Origin: Holophagales bacterium
GTDB taxonomy: Bacteria; Acidobacteriota; Thermoanaerobaculia; Multivoradales; Multivoraceae
Direction of reading: 5' to 3'
DNA length: 64,000 bases
NCBI GenBank assembly: GCA_009843505.1
Contig: VYDI01000004.1
Coordinates: 1 to 64,000, forward strand
Every line of letters begins with the position of its first letter. Position 1 is the first letter of the stretch. The position numbers and the translations under genes were made by a program. Below the pieces are notes generated by a model. That model was given only the letters and a program-made list of their open reading frames with translations, was not told where the DNA came from and ran no database searches. Below, one piece after another: positions 12,490 through 20,971 of the stretch.

Positions 12490-14559
12490 CTAGGGCGCGG
12501 CCTGGCCGGGCTCGCCGACAGCGTCCCAGAGCAGCTCCGCCACGTCCTTGACCTTGACCTCGCGGTCCCCGCGGCGGGCGTTCACGCCGTCGTCGAGCAT
12601 GGTGGCGCAGAAGGGACAGCCCACGGCCACCACGTCGGCTCCGGTGTCGACCGCCTCCTGGGCGCGTTCCTGGTTGACTCGCTGATCGGGCGGTTCGTCG
12701 ACGAAGGCCATGCCGCCGCCGCCGCCGCAGCAGAAGCTCGTGTTGCGGCTGCGCTGCATTTCGACCTGGCGCGCGCCGCCGACCTTCGCGAGCAGGTTGC
12801 GGGGCGCTTCGTACTCGCCGTTGTGGCGGCCGAGGTAGCAGGGATCGTGGAAGGTGATCGTCGAACTCCCGTTCGAGCCATCCGCGGCGTCGTGCCCGTC
12901 GAGACGGCCCGACTCCAGCAGTTGATCCAGGAACTGCGTGTGGTGGTAGACCTCGTAGCGGCCGCCGAAGTGCGGGTACTCGTTCCTGAACGAGTTGAAG
13001 CAGTGGGGGCAGGAGGTGACGACCTTGCGGACGCCGTAGCGCTGCATCGTCTCGACGTTGCCCTTGGCCAGCATCTCGAACAGGAACTCGTTGCCGACGC
13101 GGCGGGCGGGATCGCCGGTACAGGACTCCTCGCGGCCGAGAATCGCGAACTTGACTCCCGCCTTCTGGAGCAGCTTCGCGGTGGCGCGGACGGTGTTCCG
13201 GTTGCGCTCGACCAGGGCGCCGCCGCAGCCGACCCACATCAGGACCTCGGCCTCGTGCGGATCGTCCATCTCGGCCATCACGTCGATGTCGAGACCCTCG
13301 GTCCAGTCGACCCGGCTGAACTGGGTGCCCGCGAACGGATGCTGGCGCGACTCGAGCGAGTTCATCATGTCCATCATCCCTTCCGGGAAGTCCGCCTCCT
13401 CCATGACGAGGTAGCGGCGGGCGTCTACGATCTTCGGCATCTGCTCGATGTGGACCGGGCAGGCCTCCATGCAGGCGGCGCATGTGGTGCAGGCGAACAG
13501 CGCTTCCGGCGATACGGCCGTCTTCTGGTCGATGATCGGCAGGAGTTCGCCGCTTCCGTTGCCGCCGTCGCCGTCGACCGCTCCCAGGAATTCGTCGCCC
13601 CGCTTGTGCATCAGCCCCTGCAGGTCGAGGATGATGTCGCGCGGCGACAGCGACTTGCCCACCGTGTTGGCCGGGCAGACGTCGGTGCAGCGTCCGCACT
13701 CGGTGCAGGCGTCGAAGTCGAGCAGGTCCTTCCAGGTGAAGTCACCCAGGTGATTGATACCGAACCGCTCGGCCGCTTCGAAGTCGATCGTCTTGAGAGA
13801 GCCGCCGTAGCCGTCGAGGTTGGCGGTGAAGATGTTCAGCGGGGCCGTGAAGACGTGCGACATCTTGCTGAACGGCACCCAGGCGATCCAGCCGAACGCC
13901 ACGACCAGGTGGAACCACCAGATGGCGACGTGACCGGTCTGCATCGCCGCGTCGCTCATCAGTGGGTCCGAAGCGAGAGCGAACAGGTTGCCGATCGGCG
14001 ACCAGGCGGCCCAGGGGTCGTCGGTGACCGCGATCCGCCAGCCCTCGATCATGAAGCCGGTGAGCGCCATGACAAAGATGGTGACCAGAATCCAGCTCGC
14101 TTCGTCGGTGTAGACCAGCAGCTTCGGCTTCGAGATCCAGCGTCGTATCGCGGCCAGCGCGACCCCGACCAGCACGAAGAGGCCGAAGATGTCGACGATC
14201 AGGGACTGGAAGATGAGGTAGAAGTGCCCCTTCATGATGTGCAGGGGCGTGTCGTGGTGGATCGCGACCACGGTGGTGGCCAGGAACAGCACGATGAAGC
14301 CGGTGTACACGAGCGTGTGGAAGACGCCCGCGTAGCGGCGCTTGATCGTGCGCCCCTGGCCCACGGCGTTTCTGAGGAAGAGCTGCAGGCGCTCGGCCGG
14401 CCGGTCGAAGCGGATTGCCGGCTGGCCAGCTCGCCAGCGTCGGATCTTGAGCCAGAAGCCCCAGCCGAAGACCGCCAGGGTGGGGACCATCAGCACGTAC
14501 ACCAACCAGGTGTACTCGATGTTCCAGAAGACCTCTCGGGTCGCCTGCGTCGGGTCCAT
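12490..14559 (-). CDS. Membrane Fe-S ETF:quinone oxidoreductase (EtfD/EMO type)
   Basis: This 689-residue fusion most likely takes electrons from EtfBA to the quinone pool. The N-terminal part (to about residue 255) has NarI-like membrane helices with histidines able to hold heme b. Two 4Fe-4S motifs follow, CTECGRCTDVCPANTVGK and CTTCAACMEACPVHIEQMP. Two CCG domains come last, with TSCPHCFNSF, FHDPCYLGRHN, SFCCGGGGGMAF and VGCPFCATM. The same architecture is known from mycobacterial EtfD and the ETF:menaquinone oxidoreductases (DUF224 group). The etfBA genes just downstream support the role. I prefer ATG 14559 (MDPTQATREVFWNIE, family-like) over ATG 14589, whose upstream bases are a palindrome with no Shine-Dalgarno. 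Confidence 0.9.
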   Translation of the reverse strand: MDPTQATREVFWNIEYTWLVYVLMVPTLAVFGWGFWLKIRRWRAGQPAIRFDRPAERLQLFLRNAVGQGRTIKRRYAGVFHTLVYTGFIVLFLATTVVAIHHDTPLHIMKGHFYLIFQSLIVDIFGLFVLVGVALAAIRRWISKPKLLVYTDEASWILVTIFVMALTGFMIEGWRIAVTDDPWAAWSPIGNLFALASDPLMSDAAMQTGHVAIWWFHLVVAFGWIAWVPFSKMSHVFTAPLNIFTANLDGYGGSLKTIDFEAAERFGINHLGDFTWKDLLDFDACTECGRCTDVCPANTVGKSLSPRDIILDLQGLMHKRGDEFLGAVDGDGGNGSGELLPIIDQKTAVSPEALFACTTCAACMEACPVHIEQMPKIVDARRYLVMEEADFPEGMMDMMNSLESRQHPFAGTQFSRVDWTEGLDIDVMAEMDDPHEAEVLMWVGCGGALVERNRNTVRATAKLLQKAGVKFAILGREESCTGDPARRVGNEFLFEMLAKGNVETMQRYGVRKVVTSCPHCFNSFRNEYPHFGGRYEVYHHTQFLDQLLESGRLDGHDAADGSNGSSTITFHDPCYLGRHNGEYEAPRNLLAKVGGARQVEMQRSRNTSFCCGGGGGMAFVDEPPDQRVNQERAQEAVDTGADVVAVGCPFCATMLDDGVNARRGDREVKVKDVAELLWDAVGEPGQAAP

Positions 14560-14589
14560 GAGGGGCACTGTACCGCCGACTCGAAACAT

Positions 14590-14764
14590 CCGGCAATGCC
14601 GGTCAGTCGCCGGGCCGGCTTAACCTCTTGTTCATGAATGACTTACAGTGAGTCAGCGGCGCGCACCGTATCCGGTGCGGAATGGCTGTAAGTTGCTGAT
14701 AACAAAGGGCTTACAAGGTATGAAGATGGTTGCTTTCCGCAGAGTTTTCCGCAGATTCTGCGGA
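14590..14764. promoter_or_regulatory. Palindrome-rich control region upstream of the ETF oxidoreductase
   Basis: The 198-base gap between the acyl-CoA synthetase stop and the ETF oxidoreductase holds several palindromes. CCGGCAATGCCGG is at 14590-14602. TTCATGAA is at 14631-14638. TGACTTACAGTGAGTCA is at 14639-14655 (one mismatched pair). CGCACCG-TATC-CGGTGCG is at 14662-14679. CTGTAAG (14686-14692) faces CTTACA (14710-14715). TCCGCAGATTCTGCGGA is at 14748-14764 (perfect 8-1-8), with an extra TCCGCAGA at 14736-14743. The stretch is richer in A+T than its surroundings. I infer operators and the promoter of the minus-strand unit; one or more may be terminator hairpins of the upstream gene. Confidence 0.6.
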
Positions 14765-14787
14765 CTCCGGGCGGCGCGGGACCACCC

Positions 14788-16713
14788 TCAGGGCGTCGTC
14801 GCGCGGGGATATCCCAGTTCGGTGAGGGCCTGCTCGATCTCGTCGAGGATCGCCGGGTCGTCGATCGTCGGCGGCACCGTCCAGGGCTCGCCGTCGGCGA
14901 TGCGTCGCATCGTGCCCCGGAGCACCTTGCCTGACCTCGTCTTGGGCAGGCGCTCGACGATCGCCGCGACCTTGAACGACGCGACCGGCCCGAGCTGGTC
15001 GCGCACGCTCCGCACGAGTTCCGGGACGATCTCAGCCTCGGTCCGGCTCGATCCCGCGTAGAGCACCGCCAGTCCCAGGGGCACCTGTCCCTTGAGCGAG
15101 TCGGCTACGCCGATGACGGCGCATTCGGCGACGTCCCGGTGCGAAGCCAGGATCTCCTCCATGGCGCCGGTGGACAGGCGGTGTCCGGCCACGTTGATCA
15201 GGTCGTCCGTCCGGCTCATGATGTAGAGGTAGCCGTCGTCGTCGAGGTGGCCCGCGTCGCCGGTCTGGTAGTAGCCGTCGTACTCGCGGAGGTAGGACTC
15301 GATGTAGCCCTCGTCGTTCTGCCACAGGGTGGGCAGGCAGCCGGGCGGCAGCGGCAGGCGCAGCGCGATCGCGCCGTTCTCGCCGGGCGGCATTTCCCGG
15401 CTCGAGCCGGGGGTGCCGGCATCGTCGTGGTCGAGGATCCGCACGTCGTAGCCGGGCACGACCTTCGTCGGTGAACCGTGCTTGACCGGCAGGGCGCCCA
15501 GCCCCACGCAGTTGGCGGCGATCGCCCAGCCGGTTTCGGTCTGCCACCAGTGGTCGATCACCGGTACGCCGAGCTTGTCCTCGGCCCACTGCACGGTGTC
15601 CGGATCGGCGCGTTCCCCGGCCAGAAACAGGGTGCGCAGACAGCTCAGATCGAACTTCCCGATCAGTTCACCGCGCGGATCCTCCCTCTTGATCGCGCGA
15701 AACGCCGTCGGCGCCGTGAACAGCGCCGAGACGTTGTGCTCGGAGATGACGCGCCAGAAGGCGCTGGCGTTGGGGGTGCCTACCGGCTTTCCCTCGTAGA
15801 GCACCGTGGTGCAGCCGTGGATCAGCGGCGCGTAGACGATGTAGGAGTGTCCGACCACCCAGCCGATGTCCGACGCGGCCCAGTAGACCTCGCCGGGCGA
15901 CATGCCGTACACGTTGGCCATGCTCCAGTCGAGGGCCACCAGGTGGCCTCCGTTGTCGCGGACGACACCCTTGGGGACGCCGGTCGTGCCGGAGGTGTAG
16001 AGGATGTAGAGCGGGTCGGTGGCCTTGACCGGAACGCAGTCGACGGCTTCGGCCGCAGCCATCGCGTCCAGCCAGTCGAGATCGTCCGAGCCGAGTTCGG
16101 CGGTGTGCTGGGGGCGCTGGAGCATGACCGTCGCGGCCGGCTTGTGGGCGGACATCGCGATCGCCTCGTCGAGGAGAGGTTGATACTCGACGACGCGGGC
16201 GGTCTCGATGCCGCAGGAAGCGGCCAGGACGACCTTCGGCCTGGCGTCCTCGATCCGGGTCGCGAGTTCCCTGGAGGCGAAGCCGCCGAAGACGACGGAG
16301 TGGACGGCGCCGATGCGGGCGCAGGCCAGCATGGCGACGGCCGCCTCCGGCACCATCGGCATGTAGATCAGCACCCGGTCGCCGCTCTCGACGTCGAGGC
16401 TGCGCAGCACGCCGGCGAGCCGCGCGGTCTGCTCCCGCAGATCGGAGTACGAGAGGATGCGCTTCGTGCCTGTGACGGGACTGTCGTGGATCAGGGCCGG
16501 CTGGTCGCCTCGCCCGGCCTCGACGTGCCGGTCGACCGCGTTGTAGCAGGTGTTGACCTCGGCGCCGGCGAACCAGCGGTAGAACGGCGGGTTCGCGTCG
16601 TCCAGCACGCGGTCCCAGCGCCGGTGCCAGGAGATCGCCTCGGCGGCCTCGGCCCAGAACCCCTCCGGGTCGGTTCGGGCCCGGTGCAGCGTCTGTTCGT
16701 AGCGGGTGCTCAC
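14788..16713 (-). CDS. Acetyl-/propionyl-CoA synthetase (AMP-forming, PrpE/ACSS3-like)
   Basis: This activates acetate or propionate to the CoA thioester through an acyl-adenylate (641 aa). The ACS N-terminal domain (about 20-75), the phosphate loop YTSGTTGVPKG, DHWWQTETGW, the hinge region with YQTGDAGHLDDDGYLYIMSR, and the catalytic-lysine motif KTRSGKVLRGTMR are all present. The GSPTKVVPGYDVRILD and ISWHRRWDRVLDD features lean towards the propionate-type branch, but substrate choice cannot be settled by eye. The start is GTG at 16713, overlapping the TGA of the upstream isoaspartyl peptidase gene (GTGA). The reductant it feeds could pass to the ETF block downstream. Confidence 0.93.
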   Translation of the reverse strand: MSTRYEQTLHRARTDPEGFWAEAAEAISWHRRWDRVLDDANPPFYRWFAGAEVNTCYNAVDRHVEAGRGDQPALIHDSPVTGTKRILSYSDLREQTARLAGVLRSLDVESGDRVLIYMPMVPEAAVAMLACARIGAVHSVVFGGFASRELATRIEDARPKVVLAASCGIETARVVEYQPLLDEAIAMSAHKPAATVMLQRPQHTAELGSDDLDWLDAMAAAEAVDCVPVKATDPLYILYTSGTTGVPKGVVRDNGGHLVALDWSMANVYGMSPGEVYWAASDIGWVVGHSYIVYAPLIHGCTTVLYEGKPVGTPNASAFWRVISEHNVSALFTAPTAFRAIKREDPRGELIGKFDLSCLRTLFLAGERADPDTVQWAEDKLGVPVIDHWWQTETGWAIAANCVGLGALPVKHGSPTKVVPGYDVRILDHDDAGTPGSSREMPPGENGAIALRLPLPPGCLPTLWQNDEGYIESYLREYDGYYQTGDAGHLDDDGYLYIMSRTDDLINVAGHRLSTGAMEEILASHRDVAECAVIGVADSLKGQVPLGLAVLYAGSSRTEAEIVPELVRSVRDQLGPVASFKVAAIVERLPKTRSGKVLRGTMRRIADGEPWTVPPTIDDPAILDEIEQALTELGYPRATTP

Positions 16714-17858
16714 GGTCGGCCGCTGCGGACGTCCTCCCAGATCCCGACGTCGAACCGGCCGAGTGAGTTGGCCGCACCGCGGAACATCGCGTTCGTGTTG
16801 AACTCCATCGCGATGGAGCCGTTCCTGCCGATCGCGATGATGCCGCCGTCGCCGGGCTTCAACGTCTCGCCGATGACCTTGCGCACAGCCTCCTCGACGG
16901 AGAGGCCGGCGTACTCGATGAGCGCCGAGACGTCGTAGGCCACGGTGTGGCGGATGAACTCCTCGCCCCGGCCGGTGCAGGAGATCGCCGCCGTTTCGTT
17001 GTTCGCGTACGTGCCCGCGCCGATGACAGGCACGTCGCCGACGCGGCCGATTTGCTTGTACATCGTGCCGCCGGTCGAGGTGGCCGCCGCCAGGTTGCCG
17101 TAGCGGTCCATGGCCACCGCGCCGACGGTGCCGAGATGGGAGGCGCCGCCCTGGTCACGTTCCGGCCCTGCGTTGCCGGTGTAGTCGCCCTCGGGACTCG
17201 GGGCTCCGTCGCGTTCCGAGCTGCTGCCTCTCCGCCGGCTGCGGATCTCGCGATACCGCTCCAACTGGGGCTCGGTCGTGAAGTAGGCCTGGACGTTCCG
17301 GCGCACGCCGGCGTTGACCGCGAAGTTGTCGGCGCCCTGACCGCTGAGGAGAACGTGCGGCGTGTCCTCCATGACGCGCCGGGCCAGCCGCACCGGATTG
17401 CGGACGTTCTTCACACCGGCCACCGCGCCGCAAGCGAGGGTGCGGCCGTCCATGATCGCGGCGTCCAGCTCGTGGGTGCCGATGGAGGTGAAGACCGAGC
17501 CGCGCCCTGCGTTGAATCGGGGATCGTCCTCCAGCGCCGCGACCACCTCTTCGACCACGCGGAGGCTCGCTTCACCTGCCGCCAACTGCTCGCTGCCCAG
17601 GGACAGGACGTCGCGCAGGGCCCCGTAGTAGTCCTCGGTGTCCGTCGTGTCGCGCCGGGCGCTGCCCGCGCCTCCGTGAATGGCGAGCGACCATTCGGGG
17701 ACCGGCGGTGCTTCGGCTTCGCTTTCCTGGTTCAAGTCCTGTTGCTCTTCCGCGTTCTCGTTGCGTTCCGCCGTACCGCACGACGCCAGTCCCATGGCGA
17801 GAACCGCGCAGACCGCCACCGGGAGAGTCGGGGGACGCAGTCGAGATCCGTTCACCAT
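16710..17858 (-). CDS. Lipoprotein isoaspartyl peptidase / L-asparaginase (Ntn hydrolase)
   Basis: This is a plant-type asparaginase family hydrolase that removes isoaspartyl or asparagine residues (382 aa). The start HGGAG motif lies at 61-65, the linker at about 200-240 is Ser/Arg/Gly-rich, and autocleavage is expected before Thr244 in HLGTVGAVAMD, giving the nucleophile. TSTGGTMYKQIGRVGDVPVIGAGTYA follows, with the expected substrate-binding Arg/Asp in IGRVGD. A type II signal (AVLAMGLASC, Cys27) predicts a lipoprotein, unlike the cytoplasmic E. coli IaaA. The ATG at 17858 has AGGGGG at 9-10 bases; a longer frame to 17993 has no family similarity. Confidence 0.92.
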   Translation of the reverse strand: MVNGSRLRPPTLPVAVCAVLAMGLASCGTAERNENAEEQQDLNQESEAEAPPVPEWSLAIHGGAGSARRDTTDTEDYYGALRDVLSLGSEQLAAGEASLRVVEEVVAALEDDPRFNAGRGSVFTSIGTHELDAAIMDGRTLACGAVAGVKNVRNPVRLARRVMEDTPHVLLSGQGADNFAVNAGVRRNVQAYFTTEPQLERYREIRSRRRGSSSERDGAPSPEGDYTGNAGPERDQGGASHLGTVGAVAMDRYGNLAAATSTGGTMYKQIGRVGDVPVIGAGTYANNETAAISCTGRGEEFIRHTVAYDVSALIEYAGLSVEEAVRKVIGETLKPGDGGIIAIGRNGSIAMEFNTNAMFRGAANSLGRFDVGIWEDVRSGRP

Positions 17859-17967
17859 GTGCAGGCCCCCTGGTCGTTGAGCGGCCTGATCCAGGGCGAA
17901 AACAAGGGGGCGCCGGCCGGAACCGGAACAGGGGACGTTAGCACGGCGGCCCCCGGTGCCGGTGGGG

Positions 17968-17973
17968 CATAAT
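17968..17973 (+). promoter_or_regulatory. Candidate -10 for the DUF3311/symporter pair
   Basis: CATAAT stands 9 bases before the GTG at 17983 and would start transcription at about 17981, giving a nearly leaderless message. No good -35 is visible. Confidence 0.25.
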
Positions 17974-17982
17974 GCGCGCTCG

Positions 17983-18324
17983 GTGGCCAACACGAGACGT
18001 CTGTCGGACTACGAGGACGAGCGGGACCAGGACGCGTTCTGGGAGGCGATTCGTCCTGCCGACGAACCCCTGCGGCATCGCTGGTTCCTGCCCGCGGTCG
18101 TTCTGATCCTCGCCGTCAGCGTGCCGTGGTACCTGCCGCCTTCGGTGGGCGGCCGGCTGGCGGCCGGCCTGCCCGTCTGGACCTGGATCACGATCGCCTG
18201 CGGCCTGGCCCTGGCGGTGATCACCTCTTTCGCTTCGTTGCGCCTGTGGCGTGACGGCGCCGATGAAGGCGGCGACGCCGCGAGCGACTCGGATTCGTCG
18301 ACCGTGTCCCGGGAGAACCCGTGA
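17983..18324 (+). CDS. Small two-helix membrane protein (DUF3311-like)
   Basis: This 113-residue protein has a polar N-terminus, two transmembrane helices (FLPAVVLILAVSVPWYLPPS and TWITIACGLALAVITSFASL), and an acidic Ser/Asp-rich tail. Small proteins of this design sit directly before SSS symporter genes in many bacteria (DUF3311). Here the stop overlaps the symporter start (GTGA), which fits an accessory subunit. GTG 17983 gives MANTRRLSDYEDERD; further GTG codons at 17956 and 17962 are possible but add no conserved sequence. Confidence 0.7.
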   Translation: MANTRRLSDYEDERDQDAFWEAIRPADEPLRHRWFLPAVVLILAVSVPWYLPPSVGGRLAAGLPVWTWITIACGLALAVITSFASLRLWRDGADEGGDAASDSDSSTVSRENP

Positions 18325-19826
18325 ACACCTCCGTCCCCGAGGTGACCTTCGGCCCGGGCGCCCTGGCCGTTCTCGGCGGCTACCTCGTCGTCATGCTCGG
18401 CCTCGGTTTGCTCGGCCGTCTGAAACAGCGGGAACGCTCGCTCAGGGACTTCTATCTCGGCGGCTCGACCTTCGGATTCGCGGTCCTGTTCCTGACCCTG
18501 TTCGCCACCCAGTACAGCGGCAACACGTTGCTCGGCTTCGCCGGGCGGTCGTACGTCCAGGGGGCGACCTACATCGTCAGCGTGACCTTCATGATCCTCG
18601 TCATCACGGTGTTCATGATCTACGCGCCGCGTCTTTTCCGGCTGGCCCGGCGCTTCGGCTACATCACGCCGACGGATTTCGTGTACCACCGTTTCGGCTC
18701 CCATCCGCTGCGCGTCCTGTGCGTCGTGCTCCTCTGCTGGGGCCTGGCGAACTACGTGCTGGAGCAACTGGTGGCGATGGGGCACGGCGTCGAGGCGATC
18801 AGCGGCGGTCGCATGAGCTTCATGCAGGGCGTGCTGCTGCTGGTCGGCGTCATGCTGATCTACGAGTCGCTCGGCGGCATGCGGGCCGTGGCCTGGACCG
18901 ATGCGGTGCAGGGTTCCCTGCTGCTGTGCGGCTGCGCCGTGATTCTCTACACCCTGGTGACGGCGGACGGCGGGCTTGCCGCGGCTTCGGAGGGGATTCG
19001 CGCCTCGGCGCCGGAGAGGCTCGAAGCGCCGGACGCTCGGGGACTGCGGACCTGGGTCAGCACGCTCCTCATGCTCGGCCTCGGCGTCGCGCTGTACCCG
19101 CACGCGATCCAGCGCATCTTCGCGGCGAAGGGCGAGAAGAGTCTGCGGCGGTCGCTGGCCGCGATGGGTTTCATGCCGCTGGGCACGACCCTGCTCGCCT
19201 TCCTCATCGGCTTCATCGCGCTGAGCCGCTTCCCGGGACTCTCGCAGCTCGAGAGCGACAAGGTCACGATCTACGTCCTGGGGGGTCTGATCGACCGCTC
19301 GCCGGTCATGTACTGGCTCATCGTGATGGTGTTCGCGGCGGTGGTGGCGGCGATCATGTCGACCGCGGACTCGGCCCTCCTGTCGATCGGGTCCATGTTC
19401 ACGAAGGACATCTACAAGAGTTACTTCCGCCGCGAGGCGTCGGCCCGCGAGATGCTGATCGTCGGCAAGACGTTCGCCTGGGGCATCATGGCGATCCTGA
19501 TCCTGATGGCCTGGGTGTCGCTGGAGACGGAGAGTTCGATCTGGGTGCTGATCGAGCTGAAACTCGAGTTCATGGTCCAGCTTTCGCCGGTCTTCATGCT
19601 CGGCGTCTACTGGCGGCGGATGCCCGCTTCGGCCGTTCTCACCGGCATGGTGCTGGGCACCCTTCTCACCCTGGTCATCTGGTGCGGCGCCGCCTTCGAC
19701 GTCTGGGCGACGCGCAGCCCGTGGGGAGTGGGCGCCGGCGTCTGGGGCCTGCTCGTGAACTACGGCATCTGCGTCGGCTGGACCGTGCTTCGCCCGGACC
19801 CGAGGCCCGCGACCGTCCCGGCGTGA
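18321..19826 (+). CDS. Sodium:solute symporter (SSS family)
   Basis: This is a Na+-driven symporter with about 13 transmembrane helices (501 aa). Family features include the early GRLKQRERSLRDFYLGGST loop, ATQYSGNTLLGFAGRSYVQG, ESLGGMRAVAWTDAVQG, and AIMSTADSALLSIGSMFTKD, which contains the conserved Na2-site Ser/Thr/Asp region. It resembles the pantothenate/proline branch, but the substrate is not determinable here. The GTG start overlaps the stop of the small membrane protein, so the two are translationally coupled. trpS follows after 13 bases. Confidence 0.93.
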   Translation: MNTSVPEVTFGPGALAVLGGYLVVMLGLGLLGRLKQRERSLRDFYLGGSTFGFAVLFLTLFATQYSGNTLLGFAGRSYVQGATYIVSVTFMILVITVFMIYAPRLFRLARRFGYITPTDFVYHRFGSHPLRVLCVVLLCWGLANYVLEQLVAMGHGVEAISGGRMSFMQGVLLLVGVMLIYESLGGMRAVAWTDAVQGSLLLCGCAVILYTLVTADGGLAAASEGIRASAPERLEAPDARGLRTWVSTLLMLGLGVALYPHAIQRIFAAKGEKSLRRSLAAMGFMPLGTTLLAFLIGFIALSRFPGLSQLESDKVTIYVLGGLIDRSPVMYWLIVMVFAAVVAAIMSTADSALLSIGSMFTKDIYKSYFRREASAREMLIVGKTFAWGIMAILILMAWVSLETESSIWVLIELKLEFMVQLSPVFMLGVYWRRMPASAVLTGMVLGTLLTLVIWCGAAFDVWATRSPWGVGAGVWGLLVNYGICVGWTVLRPDPRPATVPA

Positions 19827-19839
19827 GGATCTCTCCAGC

Positions 19840-20856
19840 ATGAGTGGAGCGGTGCGCAGGCGCCGGGTGTTCTCCGGCATTCAACCGTCCGGAGTGCTGC
19901 ACCTGGGGAACTACCTGGGCGCCGTGAAGCACTGGGCCGCGCGCCAGGACGACCGCGAGAACTTCATCTGCGTAGTGGACCTGCACGCGATCACGGTGCG
20001 CCAGGATCCGGAGTCTCTGCGCTCGGGCACCCGCGAGTTGACGGCGATGCTGTTCGCCTGCGGCATCGACCCGGAGCGCACGACCCTGTTCGTCCAGAGC
20101 CACGTTCGCGCGCACGCCGAGGCTGCCTGGATCCTGGGCTGTACGACCCCGATCGGCTGGCTCGAGCGGATGACGCAGTACAAGGCGAAGTCGGAACGCC
20201 AGGGGGGCCGCGAGCGGATCGGCGTCGGCCTGTTCACTTACCCGGTCCTGCAGGCGGCCGACATCCTGCTCTACGACGCCGACGAGGTGCCGGTCGGGGA
20301 GGATCAGAAGCAGCATGTGGAGTTGGCGAGGGACATCGCGGGCCGCTTCAACCACATCTTCGGGGAGACCTTCGTTCTGCCCGAAGCGGTCATTCCCACT
20401 GCGGGCGCGCGCGTGATGGCTCTCGACGATCCGACCGTCAAGATGTCGAAGAGCGAAACCGCCGGGCGTGGCCATGCCGTTCGCCTCACGGACACGGACG
20501 ACGAGATCACGCGTTCGCTCAAGCGCGCGGTCACCGACTCGGGGCGCGAGATCGAGTTCAGTGACGACCCGGCGAGGGCGGGGGTCAACAATCTGCTTCT
20601 GATCTACCAGGCGATCACGGATCGCAGCGAGGACCAGGTCCTCGCCGATTTCGCCGCGGCTCGCGGCTACGGCGACCTGAAGATGGGCGTCGCCGAAGCG
20701 GTGATCGAGGTGGTGGCGCCGATCCGGCGGCGCTACGAGGAGCTGATGGCCGCGCCGGAAGAACTCGACCGGCTGCTCGCCATCGGCGCGGAGCGTGCGC
20801 GCAGAGTCGCGGAGCCGAAGGCGGCAGAGCTTCGCCGGTTGGTGGGCTTCGCCTAG
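19840..20856 (+). CDS. trpS: Tryptophanyl-tRNA synthetase
   Basis: This class I aminoacyl-tRNA synthetase charges tRNA-Trp (338 aa, normal for the bacterial form). The HIGH-like motif is HLGN at 21-24 and KMSKS is perfect at 201-205. GIQPSGVLHLGNYLGAVKHW and FTYPVLQAADILLY are diagnostic. It is close behind the SSS symporter gene on the same strand. Downstream comes a hairpin-rich gap shared with a convergent aminotransferase. Confidence 0.97.
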   Translation: MSGAVRRRRVFSGIQPSGVLHLGNYLGAVKHWAARQDDRENFICVVDLHAITVRQDPESLRSGTRELTAMLFACGIDPERTTLFVQSHVRAHAEAAWILGCTTPIGWLERMTQYKAKSERQGGRERIGVGLFTYPVLQAADILLYDADEVPVGEDQKQHVELARDIAGRFNHIFGETFVLPEAVIPTAGARVMALDDPTVKMSKSETAGRGHAVRLTDTDDEITRSLKRAVTDSGREIEFSDDPARAGVNNLLLIYQAITDRSEDQVLADFAAARGYGDLKMGVAEAVIEVVAPIRRRYEELMAAPEELDRLLAIGAERARRVAEPKAAELRRLVGFA

Positions 20857-20877
20857 GAGCCAGCGCGGCAGAGTGGT

Positions 20878-20892
20878 CGCCGCTTCGCGGCG
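20878..20892. terminator. Stem-loop after trpS (possible terminator)
   Basis: CGCCGC-TTC-GCGGCG forms a 6-base stem with a 3-base loop 21 bases after the trpS stop. There is no T-tract, so terminator function is uncertain. Confidence 0.4.
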
Positions 20893-20900
20893 CGTGACTT

Positions 20901-20922
20901 CCGCGGGTCAGAAGACCCGCGG
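20901..20922. terminator. Stem-loop between convergent trpS and aminotransferase genes
   Basis: CCGCGGGTC-AGAA-GACCCGCGG is a perfect 9-base stem with a 4-base loop. Placed between convergent genes it could serve as a bidirectional terminator, although no T-run follows. Confidence 0.5.
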
Positions 20923-20928
20923 CTACAT

Positions 20929-20956
20929 GCTGGCGAGGACGCCGGCGCACCCAGTG
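20929..20956 (-). repeat. REP-like element, copy A
   Basis: Read on the minus strand it is CACTGGGTGC followed by the hairpin GCCGGCG-TCCT-CGCCAGC (one G-T pair). It starts 15 bases after the stop of the aminotransferase gene. The 19-base core GACGCCGGCGCACCCAGTG (plus strand) is identical in copies A, B and C. Confidence 0.75.
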
Positions 20957-20971
20957 CTGCCCCGCCGGCTC

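Noticed and set aside
12355..14637. A 760-codon plus-strand frame opposite the ETF oxidoreductase
   Set aside because: The product is low-complexity Val/Asp/Arg sequence; the minus frame has Fe-S and CCG motifs.
18009..19880. A 623-codon minus frame opposite the symporter
   Set aside because: Composition is His/Arg/Glu noise; the plus frame has SSS motifs.
20857..20971. A tRNA or small RNA gene after trpS
   Set aside because: The hairpins do not form a cloverleaf and no tRNA consensus is present.
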